DNA of 30,040 nt, taken from contig JBCBRS010000033.1 of assembly GCA_039819545.1 (NCBI GenBank), positions 1 to 30,040 of the forward strand, written 5' to 3'. The first letter of the stretch is position 1; the number at the start of each line of letters is the position of its first letter. The position numbers and the translations under genes were made by a program. Of the stretch, positions 1 to 7,917 are shown in pieces. The notes beneath the pieces are model-generated. The model was not told where the DNA came from. It did no database searches and saw only the letters and a list, made by a program, of their open reading frames with translations. The DNA comes from CALLPQ01 sp039819545 (GTDB taxonomy: Bacteria > Pseudomonadota > Alphaproteobacteria > Caulobacterales > Parvularculaceae).

Positions 1-110
1 ACGACGTCAACCGCGTCAGGGGTCTCACGGCCTCCTTCCCGCACCTAAATTAGCATAGGCAGACAATACAGGGGCCTTCCAGTTTGGGTACCGAGAATAT
101 ATCAACAGTT

Positions 111-137
111 CCCGGGTCAGCGCTGCGCTTGCCCGGG
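111..137. repeat. Dispersed hairpin repeat, copy 1
   Basis: A 27-nt near-perfect inverted repeat: CCCGGG arms at both ends, an inner AGCG/CGCT stem and a 3-nt loop. The same element with the same flanks (a TTGGGTAC box about 25 nt upstream and GAATACGGC downstream) recurs twice at 13166-13308. It lies just past the 3' end of the FkbM gene. It resembles the GC-rich intergenic palindromes of alphaproteobacteria. Nothing here shows mobility. Confidence 0.75.
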
Positions 138-151
138 AATACGGCTTTTTT

Positions 152-1117
152 CTACGCCTCCACACTATGGCAAATGATATTATGCACCCGTGTTTCAAAC
201 CCTGAAATCTGGGGTTCAATTACTTTGTCCGTATCGAGAGGGATAGGCGGGTCGTGAGCGACGACAGCCTTCACCGGTTTGATGGCGGCCAATCGGTTGA
301 GGATCGCGCCGGGCCTAATGCCGGTACGCGCCATCACGCCGGGGTGGGCTTCGAAGACGACCACAAAGCTAGCCGCCGCAGCCAGAAACTGTGCCGCGCC
401 CTCGATCACGTCGGCCTCATTGCCTTCCACATCGACCTTTAACAACACCTGTTTACCAGCGGGACTCGGCAGGGTATCGATGGTCTGTACCCTGATGGAC
501 CCTTCCGGGTCCGTCTTGAAGAAGCGGGCATGTTCGCTTGGGTCATCGGGCGGGGCGATGAGGCGCCCGGTGGCATTGTGCGCGCCAACGGCATGGGGCA
601 ACACCACGTGGCTGATACCGCTACTGGCGAGGCTGGCCTCAAGGAACGGCAGGACAATCGGGTTCGGCTCAAAAGCGAAGACCCGCGAGAGCCGCTCAAG
701 CCGGCGGATCAATTGTGCACTGACCATCCCGATATCGGCCCCCGCATCCACAAGCCAGAGAGGCGGCGCGCCATCCGCTTGATTGGGACCTGTCAGAAGG
801 CTCACAAGCTGATCAAGAACCACGCGTTCGTATTGATCGATCTCGCGTAACGGTTTGCAGGATTCCGCGCGAAAAAGCGGCAGGTAGAGCGTTACAGGCC
901 GCGCCCCACTAAGTCGGTGAGCCACAACGGTGTTCTGCAGGACCGTTTCGCGCACCAGCGATAAAAACTTCCACGCACCCGGCACCTGATGGGCAATGGC
1001 ACGGTGCGCGAGACGACACAGAACCGGAGGCTGATCAACGAGCCGGTAGGCAGGATCAAGCACGCCAGCGTGATCCTCGCGGGAGGCTGCACGCCGGAAG
1101 GGGGCTCTAACTTTCAT
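152..1117 (-). CDS. FkbM family methyltransferase
   Basis: Predicted SAM-dependent methyltransferase of the FkbM family, 321 aa from the ATG. Motif I, VDAGADIG, lies near residues 122-129. An acidic FAFEPNP strand end lies near 146-152. The family signature KVDVEGNEADVIEG lies near 227-240, followed by a VVVFEAHP strand. FkbM enzymes usually O-methylate sugars, polyketides or surface glycans; the substrate here cannot be read from sequence. The N-terminal 110 residues precede the Rossmann fold and match nothing I recognise. An in-frame TTG at 1138 would add seven residues; I prefer the ATG, although neither has an ideally spaced Shine-Dalgarno. It is transcribed away from the DUF547 gene and has no operon partner in the window. 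Confidence 0.85.
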   Translation of the reverse strand: MKVRAPFRRAASREDHAGVLDPAYRLVDQPPVLCRLAHRAIAHQVPGAWKFLSLVRETVLQNTVVAHRLSGARPVTLYLPLFRAESCKPLREIDQYERVVLDQLVSLLTGPNQADGAPPLWLVDAGADIGMVSAQLIRRLERLSRVFAFEPNPIVLPFLEASLASSGISHVVLPHAVGAHNATGRLIAPPDDPSEHARFFKTDPEGSIRVQTIDTLPSPAGKQVLLKVDVEGNEADVIEGAAQFLAAAASFVVVFEAHPGVMARTGIRPGAILNRLAAIKPVKAVVAHDPPIPLDTDKVIEPQISGFETRVHNIICHSVEA

Positions 1118-1180
1118 GGTGCGTGCAAGATCCCTCAAAATTTCGTTCCACTATTGAGGAAACCATTGGCCGCGACCAGT

Positions 1181-1225
1181 GACCATTTTGCCAGTTACCA
1201 TTTTGCCGGTCACGATTTTGTAAGT
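1181..1225. repeat. 15-bp tandem repeat, three units
   Basis: Three consecutive 15-bp units in the gap between the divergent FkbM and DUF547 genes: GACCATTTTGCCAGT, TACCATTTTGCCGGT and CACGATTTTGTAAGT. The core is ACCATTTTGCC. A partial fourth unit (GACCA) follows. It could be an iterated protein-binding site or slippage. It is too short and too close-packed for a CRISPR. Confidence 0.7.
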
Positions 1226-1344
1226 GACCACAACGAACGCGCCGCGCATATTGGCCGCGCACGGTCCCCATGGTACACGATGTTAACGAAAATGACCTGG
1301 AGGCGCGCGCCTTCGCGCCAAACGGACCCCATAGGGATCGTCTT

Positions 1345-2475
1345 ATGTGTAAACTACCATCCACCCCCTCCCTGACACCCAAGTCGGCCAAGTCGCGCAC
1401 CCGGATGCTCGCGCTTTTGACGGTGCCAGCTGCGGTTCTGATCTTGAGCCCCGCCAATTCTCAATCAGGGACCCAAACCACTGAAACGGGTCAGGCCGAA
1501 AAAGTGAACAACGCCGTCACCGCGGCGCCAGCAGCAAAAGAGGCAGCGAAAGAGGCGGCAGCACCGGCAAAGACCGCCACCGATGTTTCGGACGGTGAGA
1601 CGCTCGGAACCAAGACCGATACCCCAACCACCGGTGTACCACAAAAAGACTTCTCACGCTTTGCAACCGCCGCAGAGATTAGCGCCGTGACGCCCAGTTA
1701 TGATGACATTGTGGGCTTCATGAATTCGCATGCCGCGATCGATAAGAACCGCGTCAAGCTTGACTACAATGCCATGCGGGCCGGTCGCGCCGCCGGGCTC
1801 GCGCGGATTTTGCAAAAGTTGCGTGATGTGCCAGTGAGCCAACTCAACCGGGACGACCAACTCGCCTATTGGCTTAATCTGCGCAATTTGCTGGTCGTAT
1901 TTTCCATTGCGCTGGAAGGGCAATCCTCCATCGAGAGTGAGCGCGGAACTTATGAATATCCGGGCGAGATGTGGACCACGGGGCTCATCACCGTGGAAGG
2001 CGTCAAACTTTCCATTGACGATATCGAGCGCCATATCCTGCTCGCCAACTGGCCGGACCCGGATATTCTTTACGGCCTCTATCAGGGCACGGCGGGCGGC
2101 CCTGCGCTTTACAAGCCCGGATTTAACGGACCCACCGTTCACACGGTGCTCAATAAACTCGGCCAGCGTTATATCAACAGCCGCAAGACGCTGTCAGCCA
2201 AGGGCGATGTTCTGAAAGTGCCAGCCATTTATGAGTGGTATTACGGCCCCCTCTTCAATAATGATGAGAAGAAAGTGGCCCGCCATATCAAGGCGCTGGC
2301 GTTGCCGAAAATGGCCAAGAAGCTTCAAAAGTACGACAATGTGGAGCCGGTAGCATTCAACTACAAAGTTGAATCCCTCGATAAACTGCCCAAAAACCGG
2401 GGCGCGGCGAGCCGTCCACAACGCTCTGCTGCGCCCCGCGGGCAACAAGGCGGTCAACGGCGCTCAGGCTCGTAA
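1345..2475 (+). CDS. Exported DUF547 domain protein
   Basis: A 376-aa protein from the ATG at 1345, which has AGGG about 8 nt upstream. The N-terminus has a Lys/Arg-rich stretch and then the hydrophobic run LALLTVPAAVLIL, a likely Sec signal peptide. An Ala/Lys/Thr-rich linker of about 80 residues comes next. The DUF547 domain follows, with QLAYWLNLRNLLVVF, a conserved GGPALYKPGFNGPTVH segment and IYEWYYGPLF. Function is unknown; the family is common in secreted proteins of Gram-negative bacteria. The C-terminal tail is basic and rich in Arg, Gln and Gly. An in-frame start at 1270 would add 25 residues and spoil the signal peptide. The gene stands alone: a gap of nearly 400 nt separates it from the secretion genes. 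Confidence 0.8.
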   Translation: MCKLPSTPSLTPKSAKSRTRMLALLTVPAAVLILSPANSQSGTQTTETGQAEKVNNAVTAAPAAKEAAKEAAAPAKTATDVSDGETLGTKTDTPTTGVPQKDFSRFATAAEISAVTPSYDDIVGFMNSHAAIDKNRVKLDYNAMRAGRAAGLARILQKLRDVPVSQLNRDDQLAYWLNLRNLLVVFSIALEGQSSIESERGTYEYPGEMWTTGLITVEGVKLSIDDIERHILLANWPDPDILYGLYQGTAGGPALYKPGFNGPTVHTVLNKLGQRYINSRKTLSAKGDVLKVPAIYEWYYGPLFNNDEKKVARHIKALALPKMAKKLQKYDNVEPVAFNYKVESLDKLPKNRGAASRPQRSAAPRGQQGGQRRSGS

Positions 2476-2848
2476 GCTGGCTAAATGGCGCATCGGCGCG
2501 AGGGCACCTGCTGAGCGCCCACTGAGTGCCCAATGAGCGCCAACTGAGCGCCAACTGAGTGACTGTGGGGCCCGAATTTGTGCCGGATTAAATCTTCGCT
2601 AAGCTCTTAACCTCACTTTGATTTCGGTCTTATAAACCGATTTTGGGTTGTTAACTGGAAGACAGGGCAGCACACGGTGAGAGGCTGCCCGATTGCCCGT
2701 CCCATCAATTGGGGGATTGGCCGTATCTGTGTTCGGGTTAATCTGACCGGTGATGGGGTTGCCTTCCGGCGCTGTAGACCTACAGCTAAGCGCAAGGGTT
2801 GAGACGACGGGGCGCCAGAATTTTGGGGAAGGGATGGAGGGGCAGACC
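2476..2848. other. Intergenic region before the secretion operon
   Basis: No convincing gene. It holds the 11-bp tandem repeat (2511-2565), a 5-bp-stem hairpin followed by TTTT at 2624-2644 that could weakly terminate the DUF547 gene, and a perfect 7-bp inverted repeat (GGGCAGC/GCTGCCC, 2665-2690) with a 12-nt loop and no U-tract. The promoter of the secretion operon is presumably here, but I cannot assign hexamers with confidence. Confidence 0.5.
2511..2565. repeat. 11-bp tandem repeat, 4-5 units
   Basis: Consecutive 11-bp units CTGAGCGCCCA, CTGAGTGCCCA, ATGAGCGCCAA and CTGAGCGCCAA, then a degenerate CTGAGTGACTG. The array begins 36 nt after the DUF547 stop codon. Because 11 bp is close to one helical turn, the units would face the same side of the DNA. 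No function is assigned. Confidence 0.75.
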
Positions 2849-2884
2849 ATGAACGACACAGACCGGCAGAGTGCAAGGCCATGA
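2849..2884 (+). CDS. Short leader ORF coupled to the type I secretion ABC gene
   Basis: An 11-codon ORF encoding MNDTDRQSARP. It has a strong Shine-Dalgarno (GGAGGGG, 2836-2842) at good spacing. Its stop codon forms an ATGA overlap with the ATG of the ABC transporter gene at 2881. The transporter ATG has only AAGG two nt upstream, too close to work as a normal site, and its frame contains no other start codon back to the stop at 2800. The arrangement suggests translational coupling. The peptide itself is probably unimportant. Confidence 0.5.
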   Translation: MNDTDRQSARP

Positions 2885-4644
2885 ATAAACAACTCACGCA
2901 ACGCCCGAATACCGAGGCGCTGGATACAGCCAAAGAGGCCTCCAAACGTCTTTTGTGGCGGGCGGGCTTTCTCAGCTTTTTTGTCAATCTGCTGATGCTC
3001 ACCGGCCCGCTTTATATGCTCCAGATTTATGACCGGGTCATCGCGAGCCGTAGCTATGAAACCCTTGCAGTCATCACCGCGCTGACGGTGGCGCTTTTCG
3101 CTGCCATGGGCATGCTCGATTTTATTCGCGGCGCCCTCCTCGCACGGTCGGCGGCAACTTTTGAGGACAAGCTCAAGGATACCACCTACAATTTCACCAT
3201 GGATGCAGCCCGCGCCGGCCTGACCATTGGCGATCAGCCGTTGAAAGACCTGCGTCAGGTCCGCCAGTTTGTGGCAAGCCCGGCCCTGACGGCCGTTTTT
3301 GACGCGCCGTGGACGCCGTTTTTTATGGCGATCATTTTTATGATGCACTGGATGCTCGGCATCGTGGCGGTGTTCGGGCTCTTGGTCTTGCTCGCCCTTG
3401 CGCTGACCAATGAGCGGATGTCGCGCAAAGCAAACCTGAAGGCGTTGGCCCAGACCGTTGAGGCGGACAAAATTGCAGCGGCGACCTTGCGCAATGTGGC
3501 CGCAACCGATGCCATGGGCATGCGCGCACCGCTGATGAAGCGCTGGCTTACCCTCGGCGAGACAAGCTCTGACAATAGTCTTCTGGCCACTGATACAATC
3601 GGCGGTCTGACTGCGGCCTCCAAGGCAACGAGGCTTTTCCTGCAATCGGCGATTCTGGGGACCGGCGCGCTGCTCGTTATCAATGGGCAGGTAACGCCAG
3701 GGGTGATGATTGCCGCCTCCATCATCACCGGGCGGGCGCTTGCCCCGATTGAAATTGTCACCGGCCAATGGCGCAATTTTGCGCTTACCGGCAATGCCTA
3801 TAAGCGATTGAAGACTTATCTCGGGGCCGTGCGTCCCGTTAAAGACCGGACCGAGTTGCCCGCACCCACCGGGACCATTGATGTGACCCGCGCGATTTGC
3901 CAACCGGGGAACGCCAAGAAACCGGTGCTTAAAGGCGTCAGTTTCCATCTCGACCAGGGCGAAGCGCTCGGCATTATCGGGCCCAGTGCAGCGGGTAAAT
4001 CAACGCTGGCCCGGGCGCTGGTCGGCGTTGAGGGTCTGAATGCTGGCGAAATCTGTATCGACGGGGCCCGGATTTCCCAGTGGGACCGCGACCAGCTTGG
4101 CCCTTATATTGGCTATCTGCCGCAGGAGGTTGAGCTCTTTGCCGGGACGGCGGCCCAGAATATTGCCCGCTTTAGCGCGGAACCTGACCCCAAAAAGATT
4201 ATCGAAGCCGCCGAGCTTGCTGGCGCACACCAGATGATCCTCGCCTTTGAAGACGGTTACGATACCGAGATTGGGGAGCGCGGCAGCCATCTTTCCGCGG
4301 GTCAGCGTCAGCGCCTTGGCCTTGCCCGCGCGCTTTATGGCAACCCGGTTCTGGTTGTGCTGGATGAGCCCAACTCCAATCTTGATGCCGACGGTGATGC
4401 GGCCCTTGCCAAGGCGGTACAGGGCATGAAAGCCAAGGGTGTGACAACCATCATCGTTGCCCACCGGCCCAGCGCCATCGCCTTTGTGGATAAACTTTTG
4501 CTCCTCGCCGAGGGCGAGGTCCGCGCCTTTGGTCCGCGCGATGAGGTTCTTCAGAAAATCGCGCCGGGCCGCGTTGCCTCCTTTGAGGAAGCGGCAAAAT
4601 CAAAAGACAAGCAGTTGGGAAATAATGCAGAAAAACGAGCCTAA
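2881..4644 (+). CDS. Type I secretion system permease/ATPase, PrtD family
   Basis: Inner-membrane ABC exporter of a type I secretion system, 587 aa, the usual length for PrtD-type exporters that lack the N-terminal peptidase-like domain. The transmembrane domain covers about residues 25-300. The nucleotide-binding domain has Walker A GPSAAGKS (367-374), Q-loop PQE (415-417), signature LSAGQ (471-475), Walker B VLVVLDEP (490-497) and switch His528, so it should be an active ATPase. The first membrane region (GPLYMLQIYDRVIASRS) is typical of the family. It partners with the adaptor encoded immediately downstream, which overlaps it by 20 nt. No TolC-like outer-membrane protein and no RTX substrate is encoded nearby, so the cargo is unknown. 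Confidence 0.93.
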   Translation: MNKQLTQRPNTEALDTAKEASKRLLWRAGFLSFFVNLLMLTGPLYMLQIYDRVIASRSYETLAVITALTVALFAAMGMLDFIRGALLARSAATFEDKLKDTTYNFTMDAARAGLTIGDQPLKDLRQVRQFVASPALTAVFDAPWTPFFMAIIFMMHWMLGIVAVFGLLVLLALALTNERMSRKANLKALAQTVEADKIAAATLRNVAATDAMGMRAPLMKRWLTLGETSSDNSLLATDTIGGLTAASKATRLFLQSAILGTGALLVINGQVTPGVMIAASIITGRALAPIEIVTGQWRNFALTGNAYKRLKTYLGAVRPVKDRTELPAPTGTIDVTRAICQPGNAKKPVLKGVSFHLDQGEALGIIGPSAAGKSTLARALVGVEGLNAGEICIDGARISQWDRDQLGPYIGYLPQEVELFAGTAAQNIARFSAEPDPKKIIEAAELAGAHQMILAFEDGYDTEIGERGSHLSAGQRQRLGLARALYGNPVLVVLDEPNSNLDADGDAALAKAVQGMKAKGVTTIIVAHRPSAIAFVDKLLLLAEGEVRAFGPRDEVLQKIAPGRVASFEEAAKSKDKQLGNNAEKRA

Positions 4645-5938
4645 GAAGCCGGCCACCGATGCTTACTATTTGCGACTTGGCTACAGCGTCATCGCCATCG
4701 TGTTTGGCGGGCTGATCTTCTGGTCGGTTGTCGCGCCCATTGATGGTGCGGTGGCCGCTGGCGGTCAGATCGTGGTGGAGGGCAATCGCAAGGCCGTCCA
4801 GCATCTCGAAGGGGGAACAGTTGCCGAACTGATGGTGCGCGAGGGCAAACAGGTGCGCAAGGACGATATTCTTGTGCGCCTCGATGACACTGTCCAAAAA
4901 GCCAATTTGAGTCTTGTGGATGGTCAGCTTGCAGAGCTTTACGCCCGCCGCGCGCGCCTTGCCGCAGAACGCGACGGTCTGGACGCCATCACCGCGCCGG
5001 ACGGGGTTGCGAGTGTACTGGCCACTCCGCTTTTTGGAGAAAAACTCCGAGGCCAGCGTAACCTCTTCGAAGCGCGCGCCTCAACCATCCGTACGCAGAT
5101 TTCTCTTCTTGAAGAGCGGGTTGTCCAGCAGCGCGAGCGGATTTCAGGCCTGCGGGTGCAGATCAGGTCGCTCAATTCGCAAATTGCAATCATCACAAAG
5201 GAAATTGACTCCCTGCGCGATCTCCTCGCCGATGGGCTGGTCACGCGCAACCGGTTTAATGAGCTGGAACGCGAGAGCGAGCGCCTCGCCGGAGAGCGCG
5301 GTGCGCTAACCGCTGGTATTGCCGAAGCGCAGAGCGTCATCTCCGAAGCGCGCCTTGAAATTGAGCGACTATCGGAGACACGACGTGAGGAAGCGATCAC
5401 CGAACTGCGGGAGGTTGAGGGCTCTATCTCCGAATTGGAAGAACGCCGGATCGCCGCCGCGGACGCCTATGAACGCACCCTGATCCGCGCGCCGGAGGCT
5501 GGCCGCGTCCTGGGGTTATCCGTACACACCGTCGGCGGCGTCATCGCGCCCGGCGCACCGCTGATGGAAATCGTTCCAGAGGCAACGTCGCTGCAGGTTT
5601 CGGCAAAGATCGCCCCACAGGATGTGGACAAGGTCCAGTCGGGCCAGTCGACCCTCGTGCGCTTTTCCGCCTTCGGCTCACGCCGCACACCGGAAACGCA
5701 AGGCAATGTGAAAACCATCTCCGCCGATAGCATCGTCGATGAAATCACCGGCGCGCCCTACTACCTCGTGATCATCGACTTGCCCCCCAGCGAGCAGCTG
5801 CAGGATATCTTGCGCGGTAATTTGCTTTTGCCCGGTATGCCGGTGGAAACGTTTATCAAAACCGGCAAACGCCCGGCCATCAGCTATTTGCTGAAGCCGC
5901 TTCTGGATTCCTTCGCCCGTTCGATGCGCGAGGATTAG
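4625..5938 (+). CDS. HlyD family type I secretion periplasmic adaptor subunit
   Basis: Membrane-fusion protein that links the ABC exporter to an outer-membrane channel, 437 aa. It has a short cytoplasmic N-terminus and one membrane anchor (about residues 17-38). The first half of the lipoyl/barrel-sandwich domain follows (about 50-95). A long alpha-helical coiled-coil hairpin rich in Arg, Glu and Leu spans about 95-290. The second lipoyl half begins IRAPEAGRVLGL and is followed by a beta-barrel. The C-terminus LLKPLLDSFARSMRED is typical of the PrtE/HlyD family. The ATG at 4625 lies inside the 3' end of the ABC gene, so translation is probably coupled. A longer frame opens upstream, but it reads through the ABC gene out of frame and was discarded. 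Confidence 0.92.
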   Translation: MQKNEPKKPATDAYYLRLGYSVIAIVFGGLIFWSVVAPIDGAVAAGGQIVVEGNRKAVQHLEGGTVAELMVREGKQVRKDDILVRLDDTVQKANLSLVDGQLAELYARRARLAAERDGLDAITAPDGVASVLATPLFGEKLRGQRNLFEARASTIRTQISLLEERVVQQRERISGLRVQIRSLNSQIAIITKEIDSLRDLLADGLVTRNRFNELERESERLAGERGALTAGIAEAQSVISEARLEIERLSETRREEAITELREVEGSISELEERRIAAADAYERTLIRAPEAGRVLGLSVHTVGGVIAPGAPLMEIVPEATSLQVSAKIAPQDVDKVQSGQSTLVRFSAFGSRRTPETQGNVKTISADSIVDEITGAPYYLVIIDLPPSEQLQDILRGNLLLPGMPVETFIKTGKRPAISYLLKPLLDSFARSMRED

Positions 5939-5969
5939 AGAACAGCGGCCCATCACAACATGCTGTCGA

Positions 5970-6488
5970 TCACAAAAGATGAGCGATCAACCTGCTGGTA
6001 TCGCGACGCAGTATGGCCCACGCCCTGTACGATATCTCTGCCCATTGCCTGACAAGATCGCTATGCTGATCGATGGGCGCTTTACGAATATCGCAAACGG
6101 TCAGAGCAAAACCGTCTGGACGTGAACAAAGCGGCTCAAACTGTGCTTCAGACAATGTCTTTAAGGACCGCGTTGCATCTTTCACCGAGAAATTATGTTC
6201 AATGATGAGAAAAAGCGACGCGTAATGTAGTCGTACGGATCGATAGGCACGCCGATCATCACGATGACCGGGGTGCTGAAGCGCATAAGCATCCACAGTG
6301 AAACGGTGGGCCTTTGCGAACAGGGCAGGGTCCTGGTATTCCCGGGCGAGTATTTCGGCATAGGCCTCCCAACAACCGGCCGATGACAGCATGTATGGGT
6401 GTGTCGGGCCATTTGTTGCGTCGAAAACCGCCCCGCAACCGGAGCAGGACAGATGGGTCGTTCGGGGTTGTTCCATCGTCTTCGCCAT
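5970..6488 (-). CDS. DUF5946 family protein
   Basis: A 172-aa cytoplasmic protein of unknown function. The N-terminus has a CSGCGA pair followed by GPTHPYMLSSAGCWEAYAEILAREY, then a VDAYALQHPG segment; together these are the hallmarks I know from DUF5946. The cysteines and nearby histidines could bind a metal, but that is inference. No signal peptide or membrane segment is visible. It is convergent with the HlyD gene (31 nt between stop codons) and divergent from the glycosyltransferase (60 nt between starts). A second in-frame ATG at 6476 is possible; neither start has a good ribosome-binding site. Confidence 0.7.
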   Translation of the reverse strand: MAKTMEQPRTTHLSCSGCGAVFDATNGPTHPYMLSSAGCWEAYAEILAREYQDPALFAKAHRFTVDAYALQHPGHRDDRRAYRSVRLHYASLFLIIEHNFSVKDATRSLKTLSEAQFEPLCSRPDGFALTVCDIRKAPIDQHSDLVRQWAEISYRAWAILRRDTSRLIAHLL

Positions 6489-6548
6489 TGAATTTATCGC
6501 GCCCGGCGGTTAATCGCTTGGCTTGTTCTTCGCGGAAAGAGAGCGCCG

Positions 6549-7769
6549 ATGCAAATCCTGTTTCTTCACGACAATTTTCCGGCCCAGTTCGGCTTTATCG
6601 GCACCTATTTGGCCGGGCGCGGATGGGATGTGTGGTTCGGCACGCAGCGTCAGGGCGCCAAGCACGACACCATGCAGGTGTTCAACTACAAACCGCACCG
6701 GGCGGTAACCAAAGACATTCATCCTTATGCGGCCAACTTTGAACGCGCCTGCCTGACCGGCCAGGGCGTGGCGCGCGCGGCAATTGATCTTGCCAAGAAA
6801 GGCTTGAAGCCGGACGTGGTTGTGGCCCATTCCGGCTGGGGGCCCGGCATTTACGTGAAGGATATCTGGCCCAATTGCCGGTATGTGGGCTATTTTGAGT
6901 GGTTCTATCGCCGCAACGCTCCCGACACGATGTTCCTTGGCGAAGAAGACCGAAATATTGACCAGCAATTGCGGACCCGCTCGCGCAACGCCGCGATCAT
7001 GATGGACCTTGCCGCGTGCGATGTGGGGATTTGCCCGACGGAATTCCAGAAAAATCAGTTCCCGGATTGTTTCAAATCGAAGCTGCATGTGATGCATGAC
7101 GGGATTGATACGCACACCTATAAACCCGCGCGTGGCACGCGGTTGACCCTGCCGGAGCTTGACCTTGCCCATGTGGATGAGCTTGTCACTTATGTGGCCC
7201 GCGGCATGGAGCCCTATCGCGGTTTCCCCGAATTTATGCGCGCGCTGGCAAAGCTGCAGAAAAAGCGCCCTACCATGCATGCGGTCATCGTTGGCGAAGA
7301 CCGGGTGGCCTATGGCAAGCCGCTCCCGAAGGGCGAGTCTTACAAGCAAAAAATGCTTGCCGAGCTATCGCTGGATATGGAGCGGGTTCATTTTACCGGT
7401 TTGTTGCCGCGCCCGCATTATCTGACCGTCCTGCAAGCCTCGTCGCTCCACACCTATCTGACCGTGCCGTTTGTCTTGTCCTGGTCGATGATGGAATCCA
7501 TGAGCGCGGGGTGCGCTATCCTCGCCTCCGACACACAGCCGGTGCGCGAAATGCTGGTAGACGGCGTTCAAGGCGCCACCGTTGATATGAAGGACATCGA
7601 CGCCGTGGCTGAAAAGATGGCCGATCTCCTTGCCGATAAGGCGCTGCGACACAGCTATGGCGATGCGGCCCGGCGCGCCATGGAAACACACTACGCCCAG
7701 CACGATGCCTTTCCCGCCAAAGAGGCCCTGTTTGAGGCGGTCGCAAAGGGCGAAATCCCCGCCGCATAA
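6549..7769 (+). CDS. Glycosyltransferase, GT4-like (GT-B fold)
   Basis: A 406-aa glycosyltransferase with two Rossmann-like halves. The N-terminal half begins MQILFLHDNFPAQFGF. The C-terminal half carries VARGMEPYRGFPEF (about 216-229), FTGLLPRPHYLTVLQAS and the nucleotide-sugar-binding segment SWSMMESMSAG around Glu316. The classical GT4 EX7E motif would need Glu at 308, but the residue is Phe (PFVLSWSMMES); I believe this variant recurs in a GT4 subgroup. It probably acts at the cytoplasmic face in synthesis of a surface polysaccharide. Donor and acceptor are unknown and no other polysaccharide gene is adjacent. The ATG at 6549 follows a GAAAGAGAG stretch. Confidence 0.85.
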   Translation: MQILFLHDNFPAQFGFIGTYLAGRGWDVWFGTQRQGAKHDTMQVFNYKPHRAVTKDIHPYAANFERACLTGQGVARAAIDLAKKGLKPDVVVAHSGWGPGIYVKDIWPNCRYVGYFEWFYRRNAPDTMFLGEEDRNIDQQLRTRSRNAAIMMDLAACDVGICPTEFQKNQFPDCFKSKLHVMHDGIDTHTYKPARGTRLTLPELDLAHVDELVTYVARGMEPYRGFPEFMRALAKLQKKRPTMHAVIVGEDRVAYGKPLPKGESYKQKMLAELSLDMERVHFTGLLPRPHYLTVLQASSLHTYLTVPFVLSWSMMESMSAGCAILASDTQPVREMLVDGVQGATVDMKDIDAVAEKMADLLADKALRHSYGDAARRAMETHYAQHDAFPAKEALFEAVAKGEIPAA

Positions 7770-7917
7770 GGCTTTGACGGACCCTAACCGCGTGCCATCA
7801 CGCGCGTGCTCGCGGGTGCAATATTCCGCAACAATCCTTTATTTGAGGCCGCGCCCTGCTTGTTCCCAGTATAGGAGAGTGATCGCCCTTCCCGGGCATC
7901 AAAGGCGGTGCGTCAGT

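Noticed and set aside
1181..2565. The two short tandem arrays as CRISPR
   Set aside because: Units are 15 and 11 bp with no spacers between them, and no cas gene is present.
2599..3948. A 449-codon frame on the - strand across the exporter gene
   Set aside because: It is antisense to an intact ABC exporter with every family motif, and its translation is rich in Arg, Gly, His and Gln with no recognisable domain. It is a shadow caused by GC-rich codon use.
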